From NCBI GenBank assembly GCA_963743945.1, contig CAVURO010000001.1:344817-408816 (forward strand): 64,000 nt of DNA, written 5' to 3'. The position numbers were made by a program, and so were the translations under genes. Source of the stretch: JACOTK01 sp963743945 (GTDB lineage: Bacteria; Actinomycetota; Acidimicrobiia; Acidimicrobiales; CADCSY01). This document shows, in pieces, positions 1-8,794 of the stretch; positions within the stretch are counted from its first letter, which is position 1, and every line of letters begins with the position of its first letter. The notes beneath the pieces were generated by a model. It saw only the letters and a program-made list of their open reading frames with translations. It did no database searches and was not told the origin of the DNA.

Positions 1-1
1 C

Positions 2-607
2 GGGCCCTGGATCATCAAGCCCCGTTTCGGAGGATCGTCGATCGGCATTCAGGTCACCGATGACCTGGCCAGCGCACGGGCCCTCCTGCGCACCTCCCCT
101 CACCTTCGTCAGGGCGCCGTCATCGAGCCCTTCCTGGCCGACGCCATCGATCTGAACATCGGCATCCGGACCTGGCCGGAGGTCCGACTCTCACCTGTCG
201 AGCGACCGCTCAACAAGGAGGCCGGCCGAATCTACGGTTACGCAGAGAAGTACCTCGGCGGTGCAGGGCTGTCGAGCGCCCCACGCGAGTTGCCCGCTGA
301 GGTTCCGGCGGTCACCGCCGAGGAGATTCGGGAGGCCGCCCGCGCCGTCGTGGCCCTCGCCGGTGTCCGCGGCGTTGCCCGACTCGACTTCCTCTGGCAC
401 GGGGGCAAGGTCTACATCAACGAGATCAACACGATTCCCGGCGCGCTCGGCTGGTACCTGTGGGTTGAACCCCAGTTGTCGTTCTCGGCTCTCCTCGCCG
501 ACCTGCTGGACGAGGCCGACCGATGCCCGACCAACACCTACAACACCCAAGGAGCTGACGGCGCTGCTCTCCGTGCTGCCGGCGACATCGCGTCAAAGCT
601 CGCCTGA
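2..607 (+). CDS. D-alanine--D-alanine ligase family protein, C-terminal part (5' end outside window)
   Basis: This is the C-terminal ATP-grasp portion of a D-Ala-D-Ala ligase-like enzyme; that family joins two D-alanines with ATP for peptidoglycan precursors in the cytoplasm. The frame is open from the window edge and ends with TGA at 605-607. It contains the ATP-grasp segment KPRFGGSSIG near the window start and the ligase signature YINEINTIPG with the metal-binding Glu/Asn pair. About 200 residues are visible and the N-terminal domain lies upstream. The gene is followed by a 165-bp gap before a PilZ gene. Other ATP-grasp carboxylate-amine ligases are possible, but the NEINTIPG motif favours Ddl. 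Confidence 0.85.
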   Translation, partial: GPWIIKPRFGGSSIGIQVTDDLASARALLRTSPHLRQGAVIEPFLADAIDLNIGIRTWPEVRLSPVERPLNKEAGRIYGYAEKYLGGAGLSSAPRELPAEVPAVTAEEIREAARAVVALAGVRGVARLDFLWHGGKVYINEINTIPGALGWYLWVEPQLSFSALLADLLDEADRCPTNTYNTQGADGAALRAAGDIASKLA

Positions 608-618
608 CGCGTGCGCAC

Positions 619-642
619 ACGTTCCGCGACACGTTCCGCGAC
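619..642. repeat. 12-bp perfect tandem duplication
   Basis: The unit ACGTTCCGCGAC occurs twice back to back just after the ligase stop codon. It is one of many short tandem duplications in this window. Confidence 0.8.
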
Positions 643-771
643 AAGATTCGAGGTGCTCCTACGCTGCGTACGAGGAAGTTCCTCGGCTTCCTCAAGGTCT
701 CCGGGTCCGAGCCGACAGGAAACAGGCATCGAGCGATGCGGCGCAAGGGCTTCAGTCGACAGGGTTGATCG

Positions 772-1413
772 ATGGGCGACACCGATACAACGAGATGGCC
801 AGGGATCCGAACGCCTGTGGAGCTGTTGAGCCACCACTGGCCGGACTGGCTCCCGTCTCGTGTCGAGGACCTCGACAACAAGCGCATGGTCGTCTCCGCC
901 CCGACCACGCCCACCATTCCCTTCCTGATGCCCGACCCCGGCGACTCGGTCAAGGTGCACTGGGTCAGCCACCGGGGAATTTGCGAGCTCTCCGCCAGGG
1001 TCGACCTCTGCAGACGCGCTCCCGCACCCGTCTGGGTGGTGACGGCGACGTCCGAGCCGACGCTGCACCAGCGTCGACGTTTCGCCCGCATCTCGGTCAC
1101 CCTTCCGGTTGCCCTCGCCGTCGGTGGATCCGAGAACGAGACGACCACGACCCTCAACATCGGCGAGGGCGGGATGACCTGCATCCTCGCACGCGATCAG
1201 AGCCTCACGCCGGGTGACATGGCCGAGGTCATCGTCAATCTCGATGAAGAGGCGTTCTACACCCGAGCCATGTGCCTCCGCATCGACGCCACCGAAGCCG
1301 GCCGTGCGAGCGCAAGCTTTCAGTTCGAGCAACTCGAACCCCATCAGGCCGACCGAATTCGGCGATTCATCTTCCAGGAGGAGCTCCGGCGTCGAGCACA
1401 GGGTCGTCACTGA
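772..1413 (+). CDS. PilZ domain protein (YcgR-like), probable c-di-GMP receptor
   Basis: A 213-residue protein with an N-terminal YcgR-like barrel (about residues 15-95) and a C-terminal PilZ domain (about 100-210). The PilZ c-di-GMP signature is visible as RRRFARISV (the RxxxR element) followed by NIGEGGM, in which the usual serine of (D/N)xSxxG is replaced by glycine. PilZ proteins bind c-di-GMP and pass the signal to motility or exopolysaccharide machinery; the target here is unknown. An HD-GYP gene lies within 1 kb on the other strand, consistent with c-di-GMP signalling. No strong Shine-Dalgarno precedes the ATG, so the exact start is uncertain. Confidence 0.8.
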   Translation: MGDTDTTRWPGIRTPVELLSHHWPDWLPSRVEDLDNKRMVVSAPTTPTIPFLMPDPGDSVKVHWVSHRGICELSARVDLCRRAPAPVWVVTATSEPTLHQRRRFARISVTLPVALAVGGSENETTTTLNIGEGGMTCILARDQSLTPGDMAEVIVNLDEEAFYTRAMCLRIDATEAGRASASFQFEQLEPHQADRIRRFIFQEELRRRAQGRH

Positions 1414-1485
1414 GGACCTCCCGTCGTGGGCATCGCAAACCCGTGTCGTCCGGGCGCCACACCTTTGGGCCGGCGGGCCACATGC

Positions 1486-2079
1486 CTAGTCCTCGTCGGC
1501 CGGCGCCACGATCTCGTCAAGTCGCCCCAGCAGGCGCTCCCTCACCTCTTCGACCGGCGGCGAGGCGTCGAACACCTGCAGAATCCCCCGCCTCTCGTAG
1601 TAGTCGAGCAGAGGCGCCGTGTTCTGTTCATGGACGCTCAATCGATGTCGAATGACGGCCTCGGTGTCGTCAGGTCGTCCCGACTCCTCGCCTCGGCGCA
1701 ACAACCTCTCCACCAGGACCTCCGGTGGCGCCTGAAGAGCAACCACGGCATGGAGCATGAATCCCGCGGACTCGGCGAGCTCATAGGCCTTCTCCGCCTG
1801 GGCGAGCGTTCGGGGGAAACCATCCAGCAGATAGCCCCCCGATGCGCAGGCAAGCGCGATCGACTCGGCCAACATCTCGAAGACGAGGTCATCAGGAACG
1901 AGATCACCGGCTGACAGGTAGGGCTCCAGGTGCAGACCGATGGGCGATCGCTCCCGAACGTGGCGACGAAAGAGGTCACCGCTCGAGATGTGGGTGATCT
2001 TGAAGCGTTCGACGATGAAGGCAGCCTGCGTGCCTTTCCCCGACCCTGGAGGACCCAGCAGGATGGCACGTAGATTCAT
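1486..2079 (-). CDS. adk: adenylate kinase (short-lid form)
   Basis: Catalyses reversible phosphoryl transfer between ATP and AMP. The 197-residue protein carries the P-loop GPPGSGKGTQ at residues 9-18, the AMP-binding segment SSGDLFRR near 33-40, and DGFPRT at 86-91. The lid, around residues 125-147, is short and lacks the four-Cys zinc element of longer bacterial enzymes. It is not next to secY or map, where adk often sits in ribosomal-protein operons, so it may be an additional adenylate kinase. Downstream on the same strand is the HD-GYP gene, about 80 bp away. Confidence 0.9.
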   Translation of the reverse strand: MNLRAILLGPPGSGKGTQAAFIVERFKITHISSGDLFRRHVRERSPIGLHLEPYLSAGDLVPDDLVFEMLAESIALACASGGYLLDGFPRTLAQAEKAYELAESAGFMLHAVVALQAPPEVLVERLLRRGEESGRPDDTEAVIRHRLSVHEQNTAPLLDYYERRGILQVFDASPPVEEVRERLLGRLDEIVAPADED

Positions 2080-2160
2080 GGGTGGACCTTATCGGGCGCC
2101 ATGGCCGGCCTGGACACCGACCGACCGGTCACCGCCGTCTCGATCCCGGGGATCCACACA

Positions 2161-3987
2161 TCACACCGAGCTGAAGGTGACCGTCAGGGTGCCGGGGCCA
2201 CCGTTGCCCGTCACGGTGGCCGTGATCGTGTAGCTTCCGCGGACCGATGGAACGACATAGTCCCTGGGACCGAGAAGCCCACGACCCATCATGTCGTACG
2301 GTGAAAGCCGGGATGTGTGCGTCCCCCCCGGAAACGCATAGGCCACGGTGTCCCCGGTCGACTTCGCGAAGACGTAGACGGACGAGCCGGCCGGGAACGA
2401 CGCCCCGTCGAGTGGCTTGGCGTTCAGGTGAAACTTGGAAGTCGACACCATCAAGCTCAGGCGCCCCGCCGGTATCGACTGCACGACCTCGGTCGTCGAC
2501 GTCGGCGTCTGGGTCAATTCCGAAACGGGGACTGATGACGACATCGAAGGGGTCGACGTAGGTGGGGTGGTCGACCCATCGGATGTCGGTGGCCCCTCGA
2601 CGATCGACGTCACGGTCGGCGCCGAAGGATCAAGGGTGGTTGTGGTGACGAGATCAACGGACTCGTCGACGACCCGGACCACCTCGCCGGTGGACTCGCC
2701 GTCGGATGAGCCGGCCGACTCACCGGCAGGCGACGGTTCCTTGCCGGCGATCCCAGGCTCTCCCTGCGGCCCGCCCAATTGGTGGGGCTGCGCGCCGGCG
2801 CTTGCCGCGGCCTGCACCACCACCGTCTCCTTCGATACGGGCGAGGGAGCCGGAACCACGTTCATGGCGCTCACCACTGCCGCCAGTGCGATCGGCACGG
2901 TCGCGTTGCCGACTGCCGCCGGCACGGCTGCCGCGGCGCTGGGGATGTTGAGGAGCTGACCGACATAGGGCGCCTGCGACAACGCCGCGAGTGGCCCTGC
3001 GATCAACCGGACCCGACCCAGCGAGATCGAGAGGAATGCCCGCACGACCTCCGGGGAGAAGTGCGTCCCGGCACACCGCGTCAGCTCGGCTCGGGCTGCG
3101 GAGGCGGACATCGCCTTCTTGTAGGACCGTACCGCCGTCATCACCTCGACGGAGTCGGCGACCGCGACGATCGCCGCGGCGCGGGGAATCTGTTCGGCTC
3201 GAAGTTGCCGTGGGTAGCCCGCCCCGTCCCATCGCTCGTGATGGCCGCCGATGGCCTCCGCCCACTCCCCGAGAAACTCCCGCAGCGGTTCGACAAGCCT
3301 CATGCCCTCCATCGGGTGGGTGCGAATGACCTCCCACTCCCGTGCGTCGGGCACTCCGGCCTTGTTGAGGATCTCCGGCGGAACCATGAGCTTGCCGAGG
3401 TCGTGCAGCAGCGCTCCCCATTGAAGCTTCTGACGTTCCTCGGTGGAGAGCTTGAGCTCCTGGCCGATCATCTCCGCATAGAGACGTACCCGCTCCGAGT
3501 GTCCCCTGGTGCGACGATCGTGATCGCCGACCGCCCCGATCAGATTGACCACCTGACGCGCCGCCTCGCCGGGGTCAGTGGACAGGCCATTCGTCCGTGT
3601 CTCGGCAACCAGCTGCGTGAGGCGACGACTGCTGCCCGACTTGAGCGCCGCCTTCAGACGGGAGGGCGCACGGTCGGGAAAGACGAGCGACAGCTGCATC
3701 AGAACGGCCAGCGGCAGAAGCCTGCGGCCCACCTTGTCGCTGAGCCACACCACCGCGGTCGAGACCAGCATGATCGGCACCAGTCGAACCAGAACCTCTG
3801 GCGTGGTGTTGCCCCGGGGCAGGAGGCGGTTGGCGACGATCGAGGACAGAAAGGCCAGCAGAATCGGACCACACAGAACGACGATCCTCAGTCCACGTGC
3901 CAGCCCGGGGCGCGCCTCCCAAGAACGGGAATCCGACGAAATCGATTCTGTCGATGCGTCCATCTCCCCAAGCGTCGGCTCGCCCAC
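2161..3987 (-). CDS. membrane HD-GYP domain protein with Ser/Thr/Pro-rich C-terminal tail
   Basis: A 608-residue protein. Residues about 33-100 contain two or three hydrophobic segments. A full HD-GYP domain occupies about 150-330, with HDLGK at 195-199, HHERWDGAGYP at 249-259, and a downstream GTHFSPEVV. HD-GYP domains hydrolyse c-di-GMP, and the metal-binding and GYP residues are intact. After it comes another hydrophobic stretch (about 350-377), a long Ser/Thr/Pro-rich linker (about 380-505), and a roughly 100-residue beta-rich C-terminal segment. If the last hydrophobic stretch spans the membrane, the tail is exported. This fusion is unusual for the family. MDAST, eight codons in, is an alternative start. 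Confidence 0.82.
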   Translation of the reverse strand: MGEPTLGEMDASTESISSDSRSWEARPGLARGLRIVVLCGPILLAFLSSIVANRLLPRGNTTPEVLVRLVPIMLVSTAVVWLSDKVGRRLLPLAVLMQLSLVFPDRAPSRLKAALKSGSSRRLTQLVAETRTNGLSTDPGEAARQVVNLIGAVGDHDRRTRGHSERVRLYAEMIGQELKLSTEERQKLQWGALLHDLGKLMVPPEILNKAGVPDAREWEVIRTHPMEGMRLVEPLREFLGEWAEAIGGHHERWDGAGYPRQLRAEQIPRAAAIVAVADSVEVMTAVRSYKKAMSASAARAELTRCAGTHFSPEVVRAFLSISLGRVRLIAGPLAALSQAPYVGQLLNIPSAAAAVPAAVGNATVPIALAAVVSAMNVVPAPSPVSKETVVVQAAASAGAQPHQLGGPQGEPGIAGKEPSPAGESAGSSDGESTGEVVRVVDESVDLVTTTTLDPSAPTVTSIVEGPPTSDGSTTPPTSTPSMSSSVPVSELTQTPTSTTEVVQSIPAGRLSLMVSTSKFHLNAKPLDGASFPAGSSVYVFAKSTGDTVAYAFPGGTHTSRLSPYDMMGRGLLGPRDYVVPSVRGSYTITATVTGNGGPGTLTVTFSSV

Positions 3988-4060
3988 GCGTCGACTTGAG
4001 CGCTGCGTGGCCCGTCCCCGGCTCGGGGCGTGCGGACGGGCCCGAGCACTACCGGGGCGT

Positions 4061-4080
4061 CACTTCAACACTTCAACACT
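4061..4080. repeat. 8-bp tandem repeat, 2.5 copies
   Basis: CACTTCAA is repeated in the gap between the HD-GYP gene and the PF10118 gene. No function is evident. Confidence 0.7.
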
Positions 4081-4107
4081 TGGCGACTCCCGAGGCTGAC
4101 GACCGCC

Positions 4108-5013
4108 TCAGCTTGCCGTTGCCTCCGATTCCACGGAACCGGCCAAGCGGGACGTGAGCGTGCCTTCCCTCGCCGCGAACAGCTTCACCCGCCACTCCTC
4201 CATGAGCGCGGTGTTGTCATGGTCGTCGGGGTGGAAACCCTTGCGGTTGTAGGCCTGGATGTCCTTGGCGACCTTGCGGTTCAGCCATGGCGACGTCCTC
4301 AGTCGACCAAGGCTCCTGCGAAGCTCCCCGAGCTTCCTCACTCCCGGGTCGGTGAACAACATGGAACCAAGGGCCATGAGGCCGACGCCTCCCACAAAGC
4401 CGACGGTCACCAGACGCATCGTGGTGGCTCGAATGAAGTGGTTGCCACAGACCTGCTCGTAGACGTCGAACGCGACCGTCTTGTGCTCTGACTCCTCGAG
4501 TGCGTGCCAGAGGAAAAGCGACTGAACCTCTCCGTCCATCATCCCACGGGCCTTCGGATCGGACAGGAGCACCTCGGCCAGCGTCGAGGTGTAGTGCTCG
4601 AGGGCTGCGGTGATCGCCAGTTGCACCTTCTTCGGCAGCGCTTTGCGCCCGATCCCCAAGCCGATGCCCACCGCCCGATGGATGAGGAGCGTCGGATAAC
4701 CCAACTCGGCGAGGCGCTCGTTGAATCGCTCGTGCTCGCGACTGTGCATCGCCTCCTGGCCGATGAAGCCCGCCACCTGACGCTTCAGCTCAGGGTCGGT
4801 GATCCGATCCCGATAGTTGCGAACGGAGTTCACGAAGAAGTCCTCGCCCTCGGGAAAGACTGCGGAGAGGGTGCTCACGATGTGGCTCATCGCGATGTCG
4901 TCATCGATGAAGTGACGGGACAGGTTCTCCTCCGGGTACTCGAAGGTGATGCGACGGGTCTTCACCGTTCGTGCGGGAATCGCATTCGCCGGAAGCGTGA
5001 CGGAACTGCTCAT
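4108..5013 (-). CDS. PF10118-type metal-dependent hydrolase, copy 1
   Basis: A 301-residue protein of the 'predicted metal-dependent hydrolase' family, with ferritin-like metal-binding motifs GQEAMHSREHERF and HALEESEHKTVAFDVY. Its biochemical role is not established. The ATG at 5013 is chosen because a good Shine-Dalgarno (GGAGG) lies just upstream and the start overlaps the monooxygenase stop as ATGA; a longer open frame upstream is a shadow. A close paralogue lies at 38631-39530. It is the last gene of a TetR-monooxygenase-hydrolase operon, which suggests a shared oxidative catabolic or detoxification role for a hydrophobic substrate (inference). Confidence 0.85.
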   Translation of the reverse strand: MSSSVTLPANAIPARTVKTRRITFEYPEENLSRHFIDDDIAMSHIVSTLSAVFPEGEDFFVNSVRNYRDRITDPELKRQVAGFIGQEAMHSREHERFNERLAELGYPTLLIHRAVGIGLGIGRKALPKKVQLAITAALEHYTSTLAEVLLSDPKARGMMDGEVQSLFLWHALEESEHKTVAFDVYEQVCGNHFIRATTMRLVTVGFVGGVGLMALGSMLFTDPGVRKLGELRRSLGRLRTSPWLNRKVAKDIQAYNRKGFHPDDHDNTALMEEWRVKLFAAREGTLTSRLAGSVESEATAS

Positions 5014-6581
5014 GATGTTTCCTCCAGAAGTCCGGCCTCGGCGAATGCCGGTTCCGGTGGCGTTGACACGGTCTCCGACCGCAAAGGGGTAAAGGTGTAG
5101 TCGTCGAAGGGGAAGGTTCGGGCAGCCACCCACGCCTCTGCGGCGCTGGTCGGACGCAGGAACGGGGTATCCCCGTGATGATCAAAGTAGTAGCTGTTGG
5201 CGGTCGAGCAGTTGTTGGTGTTGAACAGGGAGTGACTCATCCGTTCGCGCATGATCGCCGTCCACTGATCGGTCGCATCCTGCGTCACCTCGACGGCGCC
5301 CGCATGGCGGCGTTGCGCCTCCTTGATCACCCGCACGATGTGGGTCGACGCCGTCTCGACCAGCACGTGCCAAGTGCCGCCGGTCCACCCGTAGGGACCG
5401 AAGATCATGAAATGATTGGGCAGCTTCGGAATGCTGACGCCCTCATAGGATTCGAGACGAGTGGTTTCGTAGAACGTGGCAAGATCGAAGCCGTCCCGTC
5501 CGCGCACGGGCGTGCGCCGATAGTTCTCCGGGTCGCTGGACATGCGGAACCCCGTCGCCAGGATCAGCACATCGACCGGCCTCTCGACGCCGTCAGCCGT
5601 ACGAACGCCGGTCGGCGTCACGGCCTCGATGGAGTCGGTCACCAAGGTCACGTTGGGCTTGTTGAACGTGCTGAGATACCTGCTCGAGACCGACGGACGC
5701 TTGCAACCGATTCCGTACTGGGGCGTCAGCTTCCTGCGGATCTCGGGATCGCGGACCTGAAGCCGGTACCAGATCTGGCGCCCGAGCAGCGCTGCCCCCT
5801 TGGCAAAGTACGGGTACCTCTCGTGATGACGGACGAGGTCGACGAGTCCGATCTCGATCAGTCGGGTCGCAAATCGCCTGACCTGTTGCTGAACGGCGGG
5901 AAATCGGGCGAAGAAGCGCTGAAGCGCTGCAGGCATGACCGGGTCGATCTTCGGCCCCACCCAGATCGGCGTGCGCTGGTACACGTCGAGATGGGACAGC
6001 ATCGGCGCGATCTCGGGAATGATCTGAATCGCGCTTGCGCCGGTGCCCACGATGCCCACCCGCTTGCCTCGCAGGTCGTAGTCGTGATCCCAGCGCGCCG
6101 AGTGAAGGATCTTGCCCTCGAACTGATCCACTCCCGGGATATCCACGGGCTTGGGCTCGACGAACGAGCCGATGGCGCTCACCACGAACCGAGCAGTGAG
6201 CTCGTGGTCGGCGCCGATCTGCAGCCGCCAGAGCTGCTCGTCGGCATCCCAGGTGCGCGCCATCACCTCGCTGTTGAGGCGCACGTGGGAACGAACGTCG
6301 TAGTGGTCGGCGCACTGGTCGACGTAGGTCTTCACCTCGGAACCCTTGGCGAACACCCGTGACCAGGTGGGCTTCAACTCGTAGCTGAACTGATAGGCCT
6401 GTGCAGGGATGTCCACGGCGATACCGGGATAAGTGTTGTCCCGCCAGGTGCCGCCGATGTCCGCAGCGCGTTCCAGGATCACGAAATCGGTGATGCCTTC
6501 CTTGGTGAGCGCAATCGCTGTGCCGATGCCTCCAAGGCCCGCTCCGATGATGGCGACTTCAAAATCAGGCTGCGATGTCAT
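5010..6581 (-). CDS. flavin-containing Baeyer-Villiger-type monooxygenase
   Basis: A 523-residue FAD- and NADPH-dependent monooxygenase. The N-terminal Rossmann motif GAGLGG (13-18) binds FAD, the second motif GTGASA binds NADPH, and the Baeyer-Villiger-type fingerprint appears as FEGKILHSARWD, with HxxxWD where HxxxW(P/D) is expected. Such enzymes insert oxygen into ketones, including cyclic and steroid ketones, or oxygenate heteroatoms; the substrate here is unknown. The start overlaps the TetR stop as ATGA and the stop overlaps the PF10118 start, so the three genes are probably translationally coupled and repressed by the TetR protein. Confidence 0.9.
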   Translation of the reverse strand: MTSQPDFEVAIIGAGLGGIGTAIALTKEGITDFVILERAADIGGTWRDNTYPGIAVDIPAQAYQFSYELKPTWSRVFAKGSEVKTYVDQCADHYDVRSHVRLNSEVMARTWDADEQLWRLQIGADHELTARFVVSAIGSFVEPKPVDIPGVDQFEGKILHSARWDHDYDLRGKRVGIVGTGASAIQIIPEIAPMLSHLDVYQRTPIWVGPKIDPVMPAALQRFFARFPAVQQQVRRFATRLIEIGLVDLVRHHERYPYFAKGAALLGRQIWYRLQVRDPEIRRKLTPQYGIGCKRPSVSSRYLSTFNKPNVTLVTDSIEAVTPTGVRTADGVERPVDVLILATGFRMSSDPENYRRTPVRGRDGFDLATFYETTRLESYEGVSIPKLPNHFMIFGPYGWTGGTWHVLVETASTHIVRVIKEAQRRHAGAVEVTQDATDQWTAIMRERMSHSLFNTNNCSTANSYYFDHHGDTPFLRPTSAAEAWVAARTFPFDDYTFTPLRSETVSTPPEPAFAEAGLLEETS

Positions 6582-7276
6582 GCGGTGATCCTTTGTGAGG
6601 TCTGTGAGGTCTCCACGGTCGGTGCCGCAGAAAAGTTGGTGTCGATGACGGGCGAATTGAACGGCATCGCCGCCAGGAGCTTCAGTGCGACCACCGATTC
6701 GGGCATGTCGCCCGCAGCCGGTGGTTGGAGCATGCGCTCCACGGCCGCTCCGATGAGCACCGTGAGGGCGAACCGGACGGCAACTCCCGGGTCGAACGGC
6801 GCAATCTCATCGTTGGCGCTGAACGAACGCCGGAATGCCTTCAGCACCCCCTCGTAGAACTTGGACTCGACGACGATCAACTTCGAGCGCAGGCGCTTGT
6901 CGGTCCGGGAGGCGGCGGCCAGATCGAGCCATGCCGCAAAGGTCGGGCCCTTGAAGAGGGTCCACATCACATCGATCGCCGCAGGCGCTCGCCGCTCATT
7001 GGTCGGCAGGGTGGCGAACTCCTCCTCGAACTCGGCGATGCGGCTGTCGAGCCATCCGTCAAGTGCAGCGACGGCAAGCTCGGCCTTGGTGGGAAAGTGA
7101 TGAACGAGCGCGCCTCGGGAAACCCCGGCAAGTTTGACGACATCGTTGGTCGACATCCGGGCATAACCGTCCTTCGTCAGGCACGCAATGGTCGCGTCGA
7201 GCAAGGACTGACGCGTGGTCGCCCGGCGCTCGGCCTGTGATCGACGTCCAACGGTCACCGTGACGGAGATTCCCAC
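6578..7276 (-). CDS. TetR-family regulator of the monooxygenase operon (GTG, leaderless)
   Basis: A TetR-type repressor with an N-terminal helix-turn-helix (MSTNDVVKLAGVSRGALVHHF) and a C-terminal ligand domain. The longest open frame starts at 7312, but that lies inside the promoter. A TTGACT box (7312-7307), an 18-bp spacer and TACTCT (7288-7283) place transcription at about 7276, exactly on a GTG. I therefore choose a leaderless 232-residue protein starting VGISVTVTVG. The promoter sits in a perfect 21-bp inverted repeat, so autorepression is likely. It is the first gene of the TetR-monooxygenase-PF10118 operon. Confidence 0.85.
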   Translation of the reverse strand: MGISVTVTVGRRSQAERRATTRQSLLDATIACLTKDGYARMSTNDVVKLAGVSRGALVHHFPTKAELAVAALDGWLDSRIAEFEEEFATLPTNERRAPAAIDVMWTLFKGPTFAAWLDLAAASRTDKRLRSKLIVVESKFYEGVLKAFRRSFSANDEIAPFDPGVAVRFALTVLIGAAVERMLQPPAAGDMPESVVALKLLAAMPFNSPVIDTNFSAAPTVETSQTSQRITA

Positions 7277-7282
7277 GTGCCA

Positions 7283-7312
7283 AGAGTACGAACACCACGA
7301 ACAAACAGTCAA
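7283..7312 (-). promoter_or_regulatory. sigma-70-type promoter for a leaderless tetR transcript
   Basis: On the minus strand TTGACT and TACTCT are separated by 18 bp. The -10 box ends six bases before the GTG at 7276, giving a leaderless mRNA. Both boxes overlap the palindromic operator. Confidence 0.75.
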
Positions 7313-7334
7313 GCTGTTTGTTCGTGGTGTTCGT
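7288..7334. promoter_or_regulatory. large palindromic TetR operator (21-5-21 bp)
   Basis: Arms at 7288-7308 and 7314-7334 are perfect reverse complements, with spacer TCAAG at 7309-7313. The core ACAGTCAAGCTGTTTGT recurs exactly at the operator near 39612-39646. The palindrome covers the tetR -35 box and spacer and lies between tetR and the divergent PPOX gene at 7402, so it could repress both directions. Confidence 0.85.
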
Positions 7335-7401
7335 CACACCCCGGATCGGGATGAAGTGACGTTCGACCCTGGATTGCCGGCCGGAGACTCGAAAGGATGG
7401 C

Positions 7402-7857
7402 ATGCTCAACCCTTCTGGACGACGAGGCAGGGAAACGCCCATGGCAGCTCGGACTTGGTTGGTCGACCTCCCCCCGGAGGCCTGCTCGGCGTTGATCGAT
7501 GAGGCGACGGTCGGCCGTCTCGGCGTGGTGGTCGAGGGAAGGCCCATGGTCTTTCCTGTCGCGCACGTCATCGTCGACGGCGACATCATCTTCCCCACGA
7601 ACCGAGGAACGAAGATGCACGCGGCGCTCGAGTGGCCCTGGGTCGGCTTCGAGGTCGACGCCGTGGAGGGGACTTGGGAAAGCGGCTGGAGCGTCATGGT
7701 CAGCGGCCGAGCAGAGGAGGTGACCGACCCCGACGTCATCGAACGTGCGGTGACCAGGAGAACCTCGCCATGGCGTACCGGTAGCGAGCTCGTGTGGATC
7801 CGCGTGATTCCCACGACGACCACCGGGCGTCGCATCGACGCGGAGCCGAACGACTGA
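7402..7857 (+). CDS. pyridoxamine 5'-phosphate oxidase-like (PPOX fold) flavin/F420 protein
   Basis: A 151-residue protein with the split-barrel flavin-binding fold: EATVGRLGVVVEGRPMVFPV at residues about 36-55, a central GTKMHAAL, and a C-terminal RVIPTTTTGRR. Family members bind FMN, F420 or haem; the substrate is unknown. ATG 7402 has an AAAGGA element upstream. ATG 7441, starting MAARTW, is a plausible shorter start. It is divergent from the tetR gene across the palindromic operator. It converges with ogt, with only a 13-bp gap. Confidence 0.75.
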   Translation: MLNPSGRRGRETPMAARTWLVDLPPEACSALIDEATVGRLGVVVEGRPMVFPVAHVIVDGDIIFPTNRGTKMHAALEWPWVGFEVDAVEGTWESGWSVMVSGRAEEVTDPDVIERAVTRRTSPWRTGSELVWIRVIPTTTTGRRIDAEPND

Positions 7858-7870
7858 AGGGTCGCCTTTG

Positions 7871-8362
7871 CTACGGGCGCGCTCGGCGTTCGAGGTCGAG
7901 CAGGGCGCGCTTGCGTTCGAGGCCCCCGGCGAAGCCGGTGAGCGAGCCGTCCGCACCGACAACTCGGTGACATGGCACGACGATGGCGATCGGGTTGCGG
8001 CCGACGGCAAGGCCCACGGCGCGAGATGCGCTCGGCCTGCCGATGTGTGCCGCAAGCTTGCCGTAGGACCACGTCTCACCATGGGGGATCTCGCGCAGCG
8101 CCTGGCAGACCTCTTGTTGGAACGACGTGCCCTGCAGGTGGAGCTTCACATCCATGTCGACCCGCTCGCCGGCGAAGTAGCTGTTGAGCAGCTCCACCAC
8201 ATCGCCGAACGCGCCCTCGCTTCGAGGCCACTGTGCTCGGTCAGCGGGCGCGTGCGCCTGCTCGTGCATGCACAGGTGCATCAGCACCTCGTCGGTGCCG
8301 CCCAGGGTGAGTGGACCGATGGGGCTGTCGACGACCCGGGAACGCGTGATTGCCGGAGCCAT
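7871..8362 (-). CDS. ogt: methylated-DNA--protein-cysteine methyltransferase
   Basis: A 163-residue suicide repair enzyme that removes methyl or alkyl groups from O6-alkylguanine. The active-site motif PCHRV with its acceptor cysteine is present. So is the upstream DNA-binding segment FQQEVCQALREIPHGET, with YGKLA and GRNP shortly after. The C-terminal GFAGGLERKRALLDLE is typical. It follows the PPOX gene at 8365-8760 with two bases between them, so the two are probably co-transcribed. Confidence 0.93.
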   Translation of the reverse strand: MAPAITRSRVVDSPIGPLTLGGTDEVLMHLCMHEQAHAPADRAQWPRSEGAFGDVVELLNSYFAGERVDMDVKLHLQGTSFQQEVCQALREIPHGETWSYGKLAAHIGRPSASRAVGLAVGRNPIAIVVPCHRVVGADGSLTGFAGGLERKRALLDLERRARP

Positions 8363-8364
8363 GC

Positions 8365-8760
8365 TCAGCCCATCTGCGACGTGTGGTCGGGTCTGACACT
8401 GATCACGACGCGTTCATCGTTTGGCTGGTGCCAGGGATAGACATCCTGATCGAGGTAGCGCTTCGCCTGGCGATTGATGAATGCCAGGTCGTCGTCGGCC
8501 TCGATGCCGACGACGGTTCCCCGCACCTCGATGTAGCGATAGGGATTCGAGGGGTCCACGATCGACAGAGCCACCTTCGGCGAGCGCTTCAGATTCCGGT
8601 ACTTCTGTCTGGTGGTTGTCTGGCTGAACTTGACCAACCCGTCGACGTACTCGAACCACACCGGGTTGTTCTGGGGCTCGCCGTCAGGACCGATCGTGGC
8701 CACATGAGCGACCGTGACCTGACTCAGAAGGTCCACGTGGGATTCGGGAATCGATGGCAT
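8365..8760 (-). CDS. PPOX-class, probably F420-dependent, oxidoreductase
   Basis: A 131-residue split-barrel protein resembling the TIGR03618 group. It has VAHVATIGPDGEPQNNPVWF at the N-terminus, TTTRQKYRNLKRSPKVALSI in the middle and YIEVRGTV later. Such proteins usually use F420 (or FMN) to reduce small molecules. The start at 8760 (MPSIPES) is chosen because a perfect GGAGGT lies four bases upstream; an upstream ATG at 8793 would add eleven residues. A 9-bp tandem repeat lies in its upstream region. Confidence 0.8.
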   Translation of the reverse strand: MPSIPESHVDLLSQVTVAHVATIGPDGEPQNNPVWFEYVDGLVKFSQTTTRQKYRNLKRSPKVALSIVDPSNPYRYIEVRGTVVGIEADDDLAFINRQAKRYLDQDVYPWHQPNDERVVISVRPDHTSQMG

Positions 8761-8794
8761 CAGGACCTCCACGGGTTCACGCACCTCGCGCAAT

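Noticed and set aside
7288..7334. Large inverted repeat considered as an IS end or attachment site
   Set aside because: There is no transposase or target duplication, and it coincides with a promoter next to a tetR gene with a second copy at another promoter. An operator explains it better.
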